From: a bacterium | Lineage (GTDB): Bacteria; Orphanbacterota; Orphanbacteria; Orphanbacterales; Orphanbacteraceae | DNA: 64,000 nucleotides | NCBI GenBank assembly: GCA_025782575.1 | Contig: JALGYY010000047.1 | Location: 78,139 to 142,138 of the forward strand | Reading direction: 5' to 3' | In this document: positions 17,946 through 25,327 of the stretch, in pieces | How the letters are laid out: each line of letters starts with the position of its first letter | How positions within the stretch are numbered: position 1 is the stretch's first letter | Notes under the pieces: model-generated | What the model was told of the DNA's origin: nothing | The model's database searches: none | Seen by the model: only the letters and a program-made list of their open reading frames with translations | Position numbers and translations under genes: made by a program

Positions 17946-18172
17946 TTGCAGGCGCAGCCTCCGCCGGCGCCGCCGGTTCCCCCGGTCGATCCCTCGCGGG
18001 TCTCGATCCAACTGACGTTTCTTGACGCTTCTTTCGCGTCTTCGTCGAATGACATGATCGAATCGCCCAGATACTCCCGTTCATACGGCTTGACCGTGGC
18101 GCAACCGGCAAGCATCGCCGTTACCAGAGCGGCACACAAAAAGACGAAGGGGGGAACGGATGGACGCTTCAC
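17942..18172 (-). CDS. DUF4266 lipoprotein with Gly-rich CxC tail
   Basis: I start at a GTG (18172) one base after the thioredoxin gene stop and 8 bases from GAGAGGA, giving 76 residues. The track ORF begins further upstream, inside the thioredoxin gene. The signal peptide ends in a lipobox (TAMLAGCATV). The mature peptide of about 53 residues carries the DUF4266 signature (VKPYEREYLGD, then MSFDEDAKEA). It ends in a glycine-rich tail with two cysteines, GGTGGAGGGCACK. The CxC tail could bind a metal or be modified. The neighbouring TlpA-like thioredoxin could keep it reduced. DUF4266-DUF3570 pairs are known from many diderm genomes but, as far as I know, lack an assigned function. Confidence 0.87.
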   Translation of the reverse strand: MKRPSVPPFVFLCAALVTAMLAGCATVKPYEREYLGDSIMSFDEDAKEASRNVSWIETREGSTGGTGGAGGGCACK

Positions 18173-18173
18173 G

Positions 18174-18719
18174 TTATTTCCTCTCGCTGGATGCCGGAAC
18201 GAGAAGGCCCGGCCGGCCGGCAAGTAGCTGGTCCACTATCCTGCGAAGCACGGGTAGTTCCTCGTCGGGGCCCTTTCGTGCGATGTAGGCCACGTCCCCC
18301 TCTGCGTCGATCACGTAGGTGCAGGGGAGAGAGGAGAGGTCGAGCCGTTTGGCGAGCCCGCCCGGTCCGTCATGACAGACGGTGAGCAAGAGTTTCGATC
18401 TTCTAACGAATTTCTCGACCTTGCTTTTCCTGGTATCCACCGAAATCGCGATGATTCGTCCTCCCCGGGGAGCGATCTCGTCGTTCCAACTATCGAGGAG
18501 GGGGAGTTCCTTCAGGCACGGCTTGCACCATGTGGCCCAGAAGTTCACGACAATCACTTCCCCGCGGTGTTCAGCCACGCTGAACTCCTGGCCGGCGAGA
18601 GTTTCGAGGCCGTAACCGGCGATCATGGCGCCATGCCCGGCAGTCGGGGTGGCCTGTGCGCTTATCGCACCCATCAGGAGAGCCGCCCCCAATCCTGAAA
18701 TGATGATCGATCGTTTCAT
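18174..18719 (-). CDS. TlpA/ResA-family periplasmic thioredoxin
   Basis: The ATG at 18719 gives 181 residues with a signal peptide (SIIISGLGAALLMGAISAQA). The track adds 15 unlikely residues upstream. The fold is TlpA/AhpC-TSA type. GYGLETLAGQEFSVAEHRGEVIVVNFWATWCKPCLKELPLL contains the redox-active WCKPC motif, and the cis-proline region follows later (LSSLPCTYVIDAEGD; here SLP-C). It would be exported and reduce or oxidise envelope cysteines, for example heme-binding CxxCH sites or the CxC tail of the DUF4266 protein. It lies between the di-heme protein gene (25-bp gap) and the DUF4266 gene (1-bp gap). Confidence 0.92.
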   Translation of the reverse strand: MKRSIIISGLGAALLMGAISAQATPTAGHGAMIAGYGLETLAGQEFSVAEHRGEVIVVNFWATWCKPCLKELPLLDSWNDEIAPRGGRIIAISVDTRKSKVEKFVRRSKLLLTVCHDGPGGLAKRLDLSSLPCTYVIDAEGDVAYIARKGPDEELPVLRRIVDQLLAGRPGLLVPASSERK

Positions 18720-18744
18720 GGCATCAAACTCCTGACAAAGGTCG

Positions 18745-20772
18745 CTATCGATACTGGGCACCAAGAGTCACCCAGAGATTGAAGAGCTCTTTTTCCTGAT
18801 CAGTCAGAACGTGGTCACCTGGGTGGGCCCCCTTGTCCGCCGCTACGCCAAGACCGAGTACATAGTCGATCAGGAGAGATCGTCGCGGAAATGGAGGCAC
18901 GGTTACGGAGTTGCCGCCCATCGTGTTTCCGCCGGAAAGATTGATGTAGGCTCGCGGAAACACCTGCATCCTTTGACCGATCGTGTCGAGGACGGAAGTC
19001 AGATCGAGCGAGCCCGGAGGTGCGAGGGTATCGGTCACTGTGAGCCAGAGACTGTCGAGAACGCCTAACGAGTCATTGAGCGTGATCTCCAGCGAGTCAC
19101 GCTCGACGTATGTCTCGAGATGACATCCCGCGCAATTTCTTTCCACGATGGGGCTGATCTGATCTCTGTAGTTGATGTATGTGTAGTTTTCGGGGCTGAT
19201 GTTCAGATCGGTCGGCTCCCGGGTAGCGGCGATCGGCGTGGTATCGGCCGCTTCGATGTCGACGAATCCGCGATCCGTGTGACAGCCGGTGCACTGGTCG
19301 ACCGTTTCGCCCGGGCGGACGTAGATCCAGGTACGCTTGACCACGAAGCCGCGGCGGTGCTCGTCGAGGGTCGCAAACGTGAGCGGCACATCCGCCGGCA
19401 CTTTGATCCGGAACGAACCGTCTTCGTAGACGGGCGCGAAACCGATAATGGCTCTCTTCTCGAAGGTGTTTGCCGAGAAGTCATTCGGCTCGCCGGCCAT
19501 GGTCGGGATGGCGGCGATTATGGCCATCTCGTTGATCGTGTCGACACCTTTTTCAGGCCGCTCCTGGCCGTCATTTTCTCCCCGCTTGAACACGTTATGG
19601 CCCATGAATATGCCGAAATCCTTCGACTCATCGATCACAGACGGCGTCACCGGCGGCTTCTCCCTCGGCGCGAGAAGCTGGGCGTCATACTCGTTCCACT
19701 CGGGATCGTTGTAGAGGAAAGTAAGGTCGTCGATCGAAATGCTGGCGGGATCTTCCGTCGTTCCCGCACCTCTTTGAGAGAGCGTGAAAGTGTAAAGTCC
19801 GTAGTCGACTTCGGATTCGCTCGCCGCCGGAAGTGTATAGGAGGCGATGTACCGGCTGCCGCCCAGGGCGAACGGATACTTGAACGCACCGAATGTCCAT
19901 GGCGCCCCGTTGCCGTTTACCTCGGCAGTCAGCACGTCCCAGTGAAGGTCGGTGTCTGAGCCGGCAGGATCGGCGGGACCCTGCTCGGTCTTCAATATGG
20001 CGATCGGTCCGGCGTCTTCGTTGACCGACCGGGATTCTATGGCGATCATCCGGCCGTCGGGAGTCGGCTGGGCATGAAAAAAGTTTCTATTATGAGGACC
20101 GTACTTGTGGAAGGTCTGCGAACCTTCCTGTGTCGTAAAGAAGAGCGGGAAACGGTTGAACGTTCCGAAGTGCTCCCATCTTGTATAAACAATGAGGCCG
20201 CTCGGCATCAACACGGGATCGAAATCATCGCTCTGATTGAAGCTGATTCGGTGGATGCCTGAACCGTCCAGACCTCCGATAAAGAGATGTTCGGCGGGGG
20301 AGTGGTTGTACTCATCCATCTCGCCGGCACGGGAGCTGGTGAACATGATGTTCCCGTCAGGGAGGTAGAGCGGGTCGAAATCATTGCCGCCGCCGGCCGT
20401 CACCTGTCGCATGTTGGTCCCGTCCGCATCGATCTCGTAAATGTTCCTTGCGCCCCCCTCGGGTGGGCGCATGGAGAAAAGGATCCGTTCGCCGTCGAAC
20501 GAAACGCACGGATCTGACACGCTGGCCCCCACAAAATTGGTGATGGGCGTAACGTTCCCGTCCGGAGAGATGGGGGAGAGTTTGTAGAGATTCCCTTCCG
20601 CGTTGCTCCGGTTCAGCGTTTCTTCCCCTTTAGTCTTCACGAACACGATGGCCTCTGTCGTCTCTTCCACCATGATCAAATCATCAGGCGCGTTCTCTTC
20701 ACATCCCGGCGCCAGGGCCAGAATGAAGAGCGCGATCGGTAAGAGCTGTCTGTTTCTGCCGGACATCTTCAT
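18745..20772 (-). CDS. HzsA-related di-heme lipoprotein with WD40-like (PD40) propeller
   Basis: The ATG at 20772, three bases after GGGGAG, gives 675 residues; another ATG two codons on is also possible. The signal ends in a lipobox (LILALAPGCEEN written as ILALAPGCEE). About residues 45-250 form a TolB-like PD40 propeller (VSFDGERILFSMRPPEGG, YEIDADGTNMRQVTAGG, DPLYLPDGNIMFTSSRAG). The later part matches the hydrazine-synthase-alpha-like middle region and holds two c-type heme motifs, CTGCH near residue 494 and CAGCH near 547. The family call is structural: nothing else of anammox is present, so hydrazine synthesis is not implied. A TlpA thioredoxin directly downstream fits heme attachment. 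It probably acts in the periplasm or at the outer membrane in electron transfer. Confidence 0.85.
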   Translation of the reverse strand: MKMSGRNRQLLPIALFILALAPGCEENAPDDLIMVEETTEAIVFVKTKGEETLNRSNAEGNLYKLSPISPDGNVTPITNFVGASVSDPCVSFDGERILFSMRPPEGGARNIYEIDADGTNMRQVTAGGGNDFDPLYLPDGNIMFTSSRAGEMDEYNHSPAEHLFIGGLDGSGIHRISFNQSDDFDPVLMPSGLIVYTRWEHFGTFNRFPLFFTTQEGSQTFHKYGPHNRNFFHAQPTPDGRMIAIESRSVNEDAGPIAILKTEQGPADPAGSDTDLHWDVLTAEVNGNGAPWTFGAFKYPFALGGSRYIASYTLPAASESEVDYGLYTFTLSQRGAGTTEDPASISIDDLTFLYNDPEWNEYDAQLLAPREKPPVTPSVIDESKDFGIFMGHNVFKRGENDGQERPEKGVDTINEMAIIAAIPTMAGEPNDFSANTFEKRAIIGFAPVYEDGSFRIKVPADVPLTFATLDEHRRGFVVKRTWIYVRPGETVDQCTGCHTDRGFVDIEAADTTPIAATREPTDLNISPENYTYINYRDQISPIVERNCAGCHLETYVERDSLEITLNDSLGVLDSLWLTVTDTLAPPGSLDLTSVLDTIGQRMQVFPRAYINLSGGNTMGGNSVTVPPFPRRSLLIDYVLGLGVAADKGAHPGDHVLTDQEKELFNLWVTLGAQYR

Positions 20773-20782
20773 CGTCTCCCCG

Positions 20783-21427
20783 TCACTTGAGCTCGCGATA
20801 AAACGCAAAGCCCACCGTCGCTTCCTGATATCGGTAAGCGACCGTTCCCTGGTCCGATTCTCCGCCGAACACCGTGGTTCCCCGCATTTCGAATCGGATC
20901 GCCACGTCATTCCGGACATACGCTTCGAGACCTCCTCCGTAGGAGATCACGTTCTTCGTCACCGGGTCTGCGTTCAGCGCTTCACCGGGAAATACCATGA
21001 TCATTCCGTAGCCGGCCGAACCGTATGGTTGCAGGCGCCACGGCAGGGGATAGCGGACGATCGCATTGATCGTATTCAAGAGAGCGTGGACCGTTTCCCC
21101 CGGGCTATGCCCCACACTCGCCTCCCAGCCGAGCCAGGAGTCCGGGTTGAACGCGAGCCGAAAAAGGTAGTACTCGTCATCGCCCAGATTTCCGTAGGCC
21201 GGGCTGAATGCCAGCCGCTTCATAAACGGCCGGGGTCCCGGCTTGATGGCGAACGGGTCTTCGGCAAGTTCGGGCACAATGTATTCGCGACCGTTATGAA
21301 GCACAGGGCTAGCAGCCGTTTCCACATCGACAGGCGTATCGGAGGTCCCCTCCGCCAGCGGGGAAGCTGCTATCAGAAGGACCGCCAGCAAGGTCCCGCT
21401 CAGAATCGTCATGGTATTCCGCCTCAT
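20783..21427 (-). CDS. Predicted outer-membrane beta-barrel protein
   Basis: Protein of 214 residues with a signal peptide (ILSGTLLAVLLIAASPLAEG). After a short linker the mature protein is a small barrel of the OmpA-like/outer-membrane beta-barrel type: DDEYYLFRLAFNPDSWLGWEASVGHSPGE, YGSAGYGMIMVFPGE, YGGGLEAYVRNDVAIRFEMRG, and the last strand YQEATVGFAFYREL. It is coupled by ATGA to the upstream heme-like lipoprotein gene and is 10 bp from the HzsA-related gene. It may be the outer-membrane platform for these two lipoproteins. The family name is not certain. Confidence 0.8.
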   Translation of the reverse strand: MRRNTMTILSGTLLAVLLIAASPLAEGTSDTPVDVETAASPVLHNGREYIVPELAEDPFAIKPGPRPFMKRLAFSPAYGNLGDDEYYLFRLAFNPDSWLGWEASVGHSPGETVHALLNTINAIVRYPLPWRLQPYGSAGYGMIMVFPGEALNADPVTKNVISYGGGLEAYVRNDVAIRFEMRGTTVFGGESDQGTVAYRYQEATVGFAFYRELK

Positions 21428-21870
21428 TCTTCGAAGTACCCCTTTTCGAGCCAGGCGAGAATCGTCTGGTAGCCCGGGTCGCCGGTCGAAGCAAACGGTT
21501 CGAAGCTATGAGGAGTCCCGCCGGCATTTTCATCGAGCGGCTTCGTGAGCAATGGGCTCGCGGGCAGGTCATAAGGGTCTGCCTGAAGTACGCTCTGCTC
21601 GAACTCGAATTCCAGATCCCGTGCCCCTTCGGGGGTGAGTTCGTAGCTCCCCCGAATTCCGCCGCCATGGCAATCTCCGGCGATGGTGCAACCGGCACTC
21701 GAAAGCACGGGCGCCACGGTGGAAGTGAACTGATCAAAATCGAGCACGAATTCTTTACCTCCACCCACCGGATCCGGCGTGCCACTGGGAGTTGAGCAAC
21801 CCATGGCGACCAGGAAAACCCCTGCCGTCGCACCGGTTGCACAAGACAAAACACGGGGACCGCTCCACAT
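21424..21870 (-). CDS. Small lipoprotein with a non-canonical CX5CH heme-like motif
   Basis: The ATG at 21870, preceded by GAGGAG, gives 148 residues; the track's first 29 residues look spurious. The signal ends in a lipobox (AGVFLVAMGCSTPS). The mature domain resembles small cytochrome-c-like modules (FVLDFDQFTSTVAPVLSSAG ... SPLLTKPLDENAGGTPHSF ... GDPGYQTILAWLEKG). Its only Cys-Cys-His element is CTIAGDCHGG, with five residues between the cysteines instead of two. The C-terminal ILAWLEKGYFEE and the SPLLTKPL segment are typical of c-type modules in this lipoprotein class. It is the first gene of the 19-gene operon, so it may be made in the highest amount. Heme binding is unproven. Confidence 0.75.
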   Translation of the reverse strand: MWSGPRVLSCATGATAGVFLVAMGCSTPSGTPDPVGGGKEFVLDFDQFTSTVAPVLSSAGCTIAGDCHGGGIRGSYELTPEGARDLEFEFEQSVLQADPYDLPASPLLTKPLDENAGGTPHSFEPFASTGDPGYQTILAWLEKGYFEE

Positions 21871-22168
21871 GGGATTTCCAGCTCCTCGAGTAAATGTGAA
21901 TGACGTCCGGGTAAGGACGGCGGGCATCTGCTGCGAGTCTCGCAACGATCGGACCAAAGCGAATCATGGCGGTCTTTGGGCGTTTCGTTCACTTTCCCCG
22001 GGCGGGGCGTTCAAACTGTGATCAGTTTTGTGATACTGAAGAAGTTACGATGCTCATGGTAAGGGCACCCCGTTCAACCGATGCACGCAGAATGACGATG
22101 GTGTATGGTCGGGCCGGGCAGGATGCTCAGTAGTTACCCGGTGCCGGGCGGCTCTTTGGAGGAAACCG

Positions 22169-23140
22169 ATGTCGATCGAACGGATTCCGGTGGGTGTCAG
22201 TTCCTGTCTTCTCGGGCAGGAGGTGCGCTATGACGGTGGCCATATGAAACACGACTTTGCGGCCAATGAGCTGTCAAAGTACTTTGAGTGGGTTCCGGTC
22301 TGCCCCGAGATGGAAATCGGACTCGGCTCACCGAGAGAACCGATCGACATACATCAAGACATCAAGGGGGACAGGCTGATCGGGGCGGTTTCCGGCGAGG
22401 ACCTGACAGGCCGAATGAATCGTTTTTCGGAACAGCGGACAGTGGAACTCAGTATTCGCCGTATCCGGGGTTACATCCTGAAGAAGGACTCACCTTCCTG
22501 CGGTAACGGGGGCATCCCCGTCTATAATAATGAAAGAGATATCGTTGATAGGCGTGCCGGATTCTTCGCGCGTTCTCTCGGCGAGCATTTACCGAGCCTT
22601 CCTGTCGCCGAAGAATCCGATCTGTCTGATCCGGACAGAGCGGACCGCTTTCTTACTCAGGTCTTCACTTATGACCGATGGTGTGAATTGGTCGAAAAGG
22701 GGGCGCCGCCGGAAGGCTTGCGAGAGTTTCATGAAGAACACCATGTTTTGCTCGAGGCATACGGCGGGAAGGAGGCGGGCGAACTGAAAAAATGGGCCGC
22801 CGAAGCGACGGAGGCGAATCGGGCGGAAACAGCTGAGCGGTACGAGCTGTCGCTGATCAGTATGCTGAGATCTGAAATCGATCGCGCGCGGCACCTCGAA
22901 ACCCTCGAGCGAATTGCGGACGGACTCGATCTGGACAGTGCCGGCCGTCGCCGCATGATTCTTGATCGCATGCTGGAGACCTATCGTTCGTTCAGCGGTT
23001 CAATCGCAGTGGCCCGCGTCGTGCTCATCAGTTTTTACTCTCGGCTCGAGTCGATTTCTCCCGACATCGAGCGATACCTCGAGCCTTACCCCACGCCCCT
23101 CGCCACCGCACTCGAGAAGTTCACCGATAGCGGAAACTGA
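22169..23140 (+). CDS. DUF523-DUF1722 fusion protein (YbgA-like C terminus)
   Basis: Protein of 323 residues. Residues 1-160 are DUF523, with the Cys-containing signatures GVSSCLLGQEVRYDGGH, VPVCPEMEIGLGSPREPI and KKDSPSCG. Residues about 165-315 are DUF1722 (FTYDRWCELVEKGAPPEGLREFHEEHHVLLEAYG), the domain that E. coli YbgA consists of. The fusion is common in bacteria. The biochemical role is not established; the conserved cysteines of DUF523 suggest a metal or Fe-S site. The start is an ATG 7 bases after GGAGG. The gene is transcribed away from the 19-gene operon, with about 298 bp between them. Confidence 0.9.
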   Translation: MSIERIPVGVSSCLLGQEVRYDGGHMKHDFAANELSKYFEWVPVCPEMEIGLGSPREPIDIHQDIKGDRLIGAVSGEDLTGRMNRFSEQRTVELSIRRIRGYILKKDSPSCGNGGIPVYNNERDIVDRRAGFFARSLGEHLPSLPVAEESDLSDPDRADRFLTQVFTYDRWCELVEKGAPPEGLREFHEEHHVLLEAYGGKEAGELKKWAAEATEANRAETAERYELSLISMLRSEIDRARHLETLERIADGLDLDSAGRRRMILDRMLETYRSFSGSIAVARVVLISFYSRLESISPDIERYLEPYPTPLATALEKFTDSGN

Positions 23141-23152
23141 CCTTGATCGATC

Positions 23153-23174
23153 AAAATGAATCATGTTTCATTTT
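23153..23174. terminator. Convergent AT-rich hairpin
   Basis: AAAATGAA and TTCATTTT form an 8-bp stem around a 6-base loop, with A-run and T-run flanks. It lies between the convergent DUF523 gene and hydrolase gene and could terminate both directions. Just to its left is the 12-bp palindrome TTGATCGATCAA (23143-23154). Confidence 0.55.
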
Positions 23175-23896
23175 CACGATTCCGTCGAACCCAGCCCCTC
23201 CTGCTCCATCAGCCACTCCCGGATCGCGATCACCTGCGAACGGCCGATGGAATGGGCGGCGTTGAAGGTGCGGACCTCGCTCGTCACCCCGCCCCTGGCA
23301 AGCGCCTTCCGGCTCCGCTCGGCCGCCTCGATCGGCACTGCTTTATCGCGCGTGCCGTGACAGATCAGCGCGCGAAATCCACGCTCACCCGCCACGCGAA
23401 TCTCCTCTTCGAGCGCCTCCTCTTTGACCCGTGCCCCGGAGATGACGAGACGGCTGAAGAGGTCGGATCGATGTAGGGCGATGTACGATCCGGCGTATCC
23501 TCCCTGAGAGAACCCGAGCATGTAGCGCCTTCGGGGGCGGAGGCCATGAGCGGACTCGACCGAATGAAGGACATCGAGGACCGCCTGCTCGGTGCGAACG
23601 AGTTCATCCAGAAACCGTTCCTGGTTCCCGTCATAGGAATACCAGCTTGCTCCGATGGTCTTCTTGCCCGGCACGGGGATCGGGTAGGGGCCTCTCGGAA
23701 GCAGGAACCGGAAGGGAAGATCGAACAGCTTCTGGATGAGAAGTGCAAAAAAATCCTCGGTCATCCATTGTCCGTGCATGCAGACTACGAGCGGCGCGTC
23801 CTGGGATTTCGCCGCTCCGTCCATGCGCCAATAGATGGGGAGCGAAAACGCGATCTCGCCTCGCAAGGTCCTAGAATCTGTTTTGCGCTTCTTCAT
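23174..23896 (-). CDS. Alpha/beta-hydrolase (carboxylesterase/phospholipase type)
   Basis: Protein of 240 residues, without a signal peptide, so cytoplasmic. The alpha/beta-hydrolase fold is shown by the oxyanion region LVVCMHGQWMTED and the nucleophile elbow GFSQGG (about residue 133). Late Asp (ICHGTRDKAVPIEAAERS) and His (FNAAHSIGRSQV) complete a Ser-Asp-His triad. The arrangement matches the small carboxylesterase/YpfH-type family, and the substrate could be a short ester or a lysophospholipid. The gene is divergent from the acyltransferase gene, with only 18 bp between their start codons, so their promoters must overlap each other's coding regions. Confidence 0.87.
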   Translation of the reverse strand: MKKRKTDSRTLRGEIAFSLPIYWRMDGAAKSQDAPLVVCMHGQWMTEDFFALLIQKLFDLPFRFLLPRGPYPIPVPGKKTIGASWYSYDGNQERFLDELVRTEQAVLDVLHSVESAHGLRPRRRYMLGFSQGGYAGSYIALHRSDLFSRLVISGARVKEEALEEEIRVAGERGFRALICHGTRDKAVPIEAAERSRKALARGGVTSEVRTFNAAHSIGRSQVIAIREWLMEQEGLGSTES

Positions 23897-23900
23897 CGTC

Positions 23901-23906
23901 TATAAT
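23901..23906 (+). promoter_or_regulatory. TATAAT box 8 bp before the acyltransferase ATG
   Basis: A perfect -10 consensus ends 8 bases before the ATG at 23915, with no Shine-Dalgarno sequence in between. A transcript starting at the usual distance would carry a leader of about two bases or none. No good -35 element was found at 16-18 bp. Confidence 0.45.
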
Positions 23907-23914
23907 GATACCCT

Positions 23915-25327
23915 ATGAGTACTCCAGCACTCTATAGATTGGCTCGGCCTTTTGTCCGTTTCGCCCTGGCATTCTATTTTCGTGAGATTGAAGTAGCCGG
24001 GGAGCGCTACATACCTCCCAAAGGACCGGTGATCTTCGCCGCCAATCACCCTCGTTCCATAGTCGACGCTCTTGTACTCGGGCTCGCCGCCGGAAGGCCG
24101 CTCCATTTTCTCGGTCATAGCGGCCTGTTCAGCAATAAATTGAAGTCCCTCTTCCTGGAGAACGCCGGGGTCATTCCGGTCTACCGGCGATCAGGCGATG
24201 GAAACATGCAGGGCAAAAACAAAGAGATGTTCGCCGCATGCGCCGTTGCCCTTGAAAACGGAGCGGCAATCGGAATCTTTCCGGAAGGGACGAGCCACAT
24301 GGAAAAGCGTGTGCGCCGGATCAAAACAGGTGCCGCCCGGATCGCTCTCGAAACGGAGGACCGCCACAACTTTTCACTCGGCGTTCTCGTCACGCCGGTC
24401 GGCCTCGATTTTGAAAGTCTCGGACGCCTGCGGAGCAGAGTGCTTGTCAGCTTCGGCGAGCCGATCGATGTGCGTGAATATGAAGACCTCTACCGTTCGG
24501 ATCCATACGAAGCGGTAAACGCCTTCACCGAAGATCTGACGACTCGGATGCGGAGCCGGGTCATGAATCTGGACCGAGAAGAACTGGCTCAAATCGTTGA
24601 GGATCTCGAAAAGACATACAGAGAGGATCTGTCTCGGAAAAAGGGATTCGGCCTTTCCCGGTTTTCCCGCTTTCGGAAGAAGCGCATTCTTTCACAGGAG
24701 ATTGCGAAGGCGGTAAATTACTTCTACGATACTGACCCTGATGCAGTATGGCACGTAGCGGGTCTTCTCAGGCAATATAGAAAACGACTCAAACTTTCGC
24801 ATCTATCGGACAGGCATCTTGGTCGCGATCTGAAAATAGGATGGAAACGTCGTGCGACCGGAGTGGCTATTTTCGGGGCACTCGGCATGATCCCCGCGTT
24901 ACTCGGGACAATCAGCAATGCGCTCCCCTACAAGTTGACCGGTTGGGCGGCCAAGCGCCGTTCGCCGGACGCGACGCAGTATCACCAGTTTCAACTCGTG
25001 TTCGGAGTGATCTTTTATCTTCTATATTATGTGCCGCTGCTATACGTTTTTTACAGGATAATCGGTGGCGGTGCGACGGCGGGTGTAACAGCAGCACTAC
25101 TCGTCACGGGCTTTTTTGCAAGGTGGTATGCCGGAAGGATGACTCGAGGCTGGGACGCCTTACGATACGCCATCGTCTCAGCCAGAAAAGGCTATTACGT
25201 GCAGGAACTCAAGATGAAGCGAGCCACTATTGTTCGCGCTCTCGACGAGCTGTTTGATCGCTATGTAGCGGAGGGGATGCTTGGATCCTACTCACAGTCG
25301 AGCGGCTCAAAGGAGGAACCATCTTGA
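23915..25327 (+). CDS. PlsC-type 1-acyl-glycerol-3-phosphate acyltransferase family protein
   Basis: Protein of 470 residues. The N-terminal half is the PlsC acyltransferase domain: motif I FAANHPRSIVDAL (the His-Asp pair is spaced as in the NHPNxxxDP-type subgroup), and motif III FPEGTSHMEKRVRRIKTGAARIAL. The C-terminal half has a helical linker and about four membrane segments (VAIFGALGMIPALLGTISNAL, IFYLLYYVPLLYVFYRIIGG, GGATAGVTAALLVTGFFARW). It would acylate a glycerol-phosphate or related lipid at the inner membrane. It is coupled to the next gene (overlap TTGA). The start lacks a Shine-Dalgarno sequence; see the promoter entry. Confidence 0.88.
   Translation: MSTPALYRLARPFVRFALAFYFREIEVAGERYIPPKGPVIFAANHPRSIVDALVLGLAAGRPLHFLGHSGLFSNKLKSLFLENAGVIPVYRRSGDGNMQGKNKEMFAACAVALENGAAIGIFPEGTSHMEKRVRRIKTGAARIALETEDRHNFSLGVLVTPVGLDFESLGRLRSRVLVSFGEPIDVREYEDLYRSDPYEAVNAFTEDLTTRMRSRVMNLDREELAQIVEDLEKTYREDLSRKKGFGLSRFSRFRKKRILSQEIAKAVNYFYDTDPDAVWHVAGLLRQYRKRLKLSHLSDRHLGRDLKIGWKRRATGVAIFGALGMIPALLGTISNALPYKLTGWAAKRRSPDATQYHQFQLVFGVIFYLLYYVPLLYVFYRIIGGGATAGVTAALLVTGFFARWYAGRMTRGWDALRYAIVSARKGYYVQELKMKRATIVRALDELFDRYVAEGMLGSYSQSSGSKEEPS

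Noticed and set aside
18745-20772. Reading the HzsA-like protein as real hydrazine synthase
   Set aside because: There are no HzsB/C or other anammox genes, and the family is widespread in non-anammox bacteria.
22017-22035. Direct repeat TGTGAT ... TGTGAT upstream of the 19-gene operon, as a CRP/FNR site
   Set aside because: The half-sites are direct, not inverted, and 12 bp apart; this is too weak to call.
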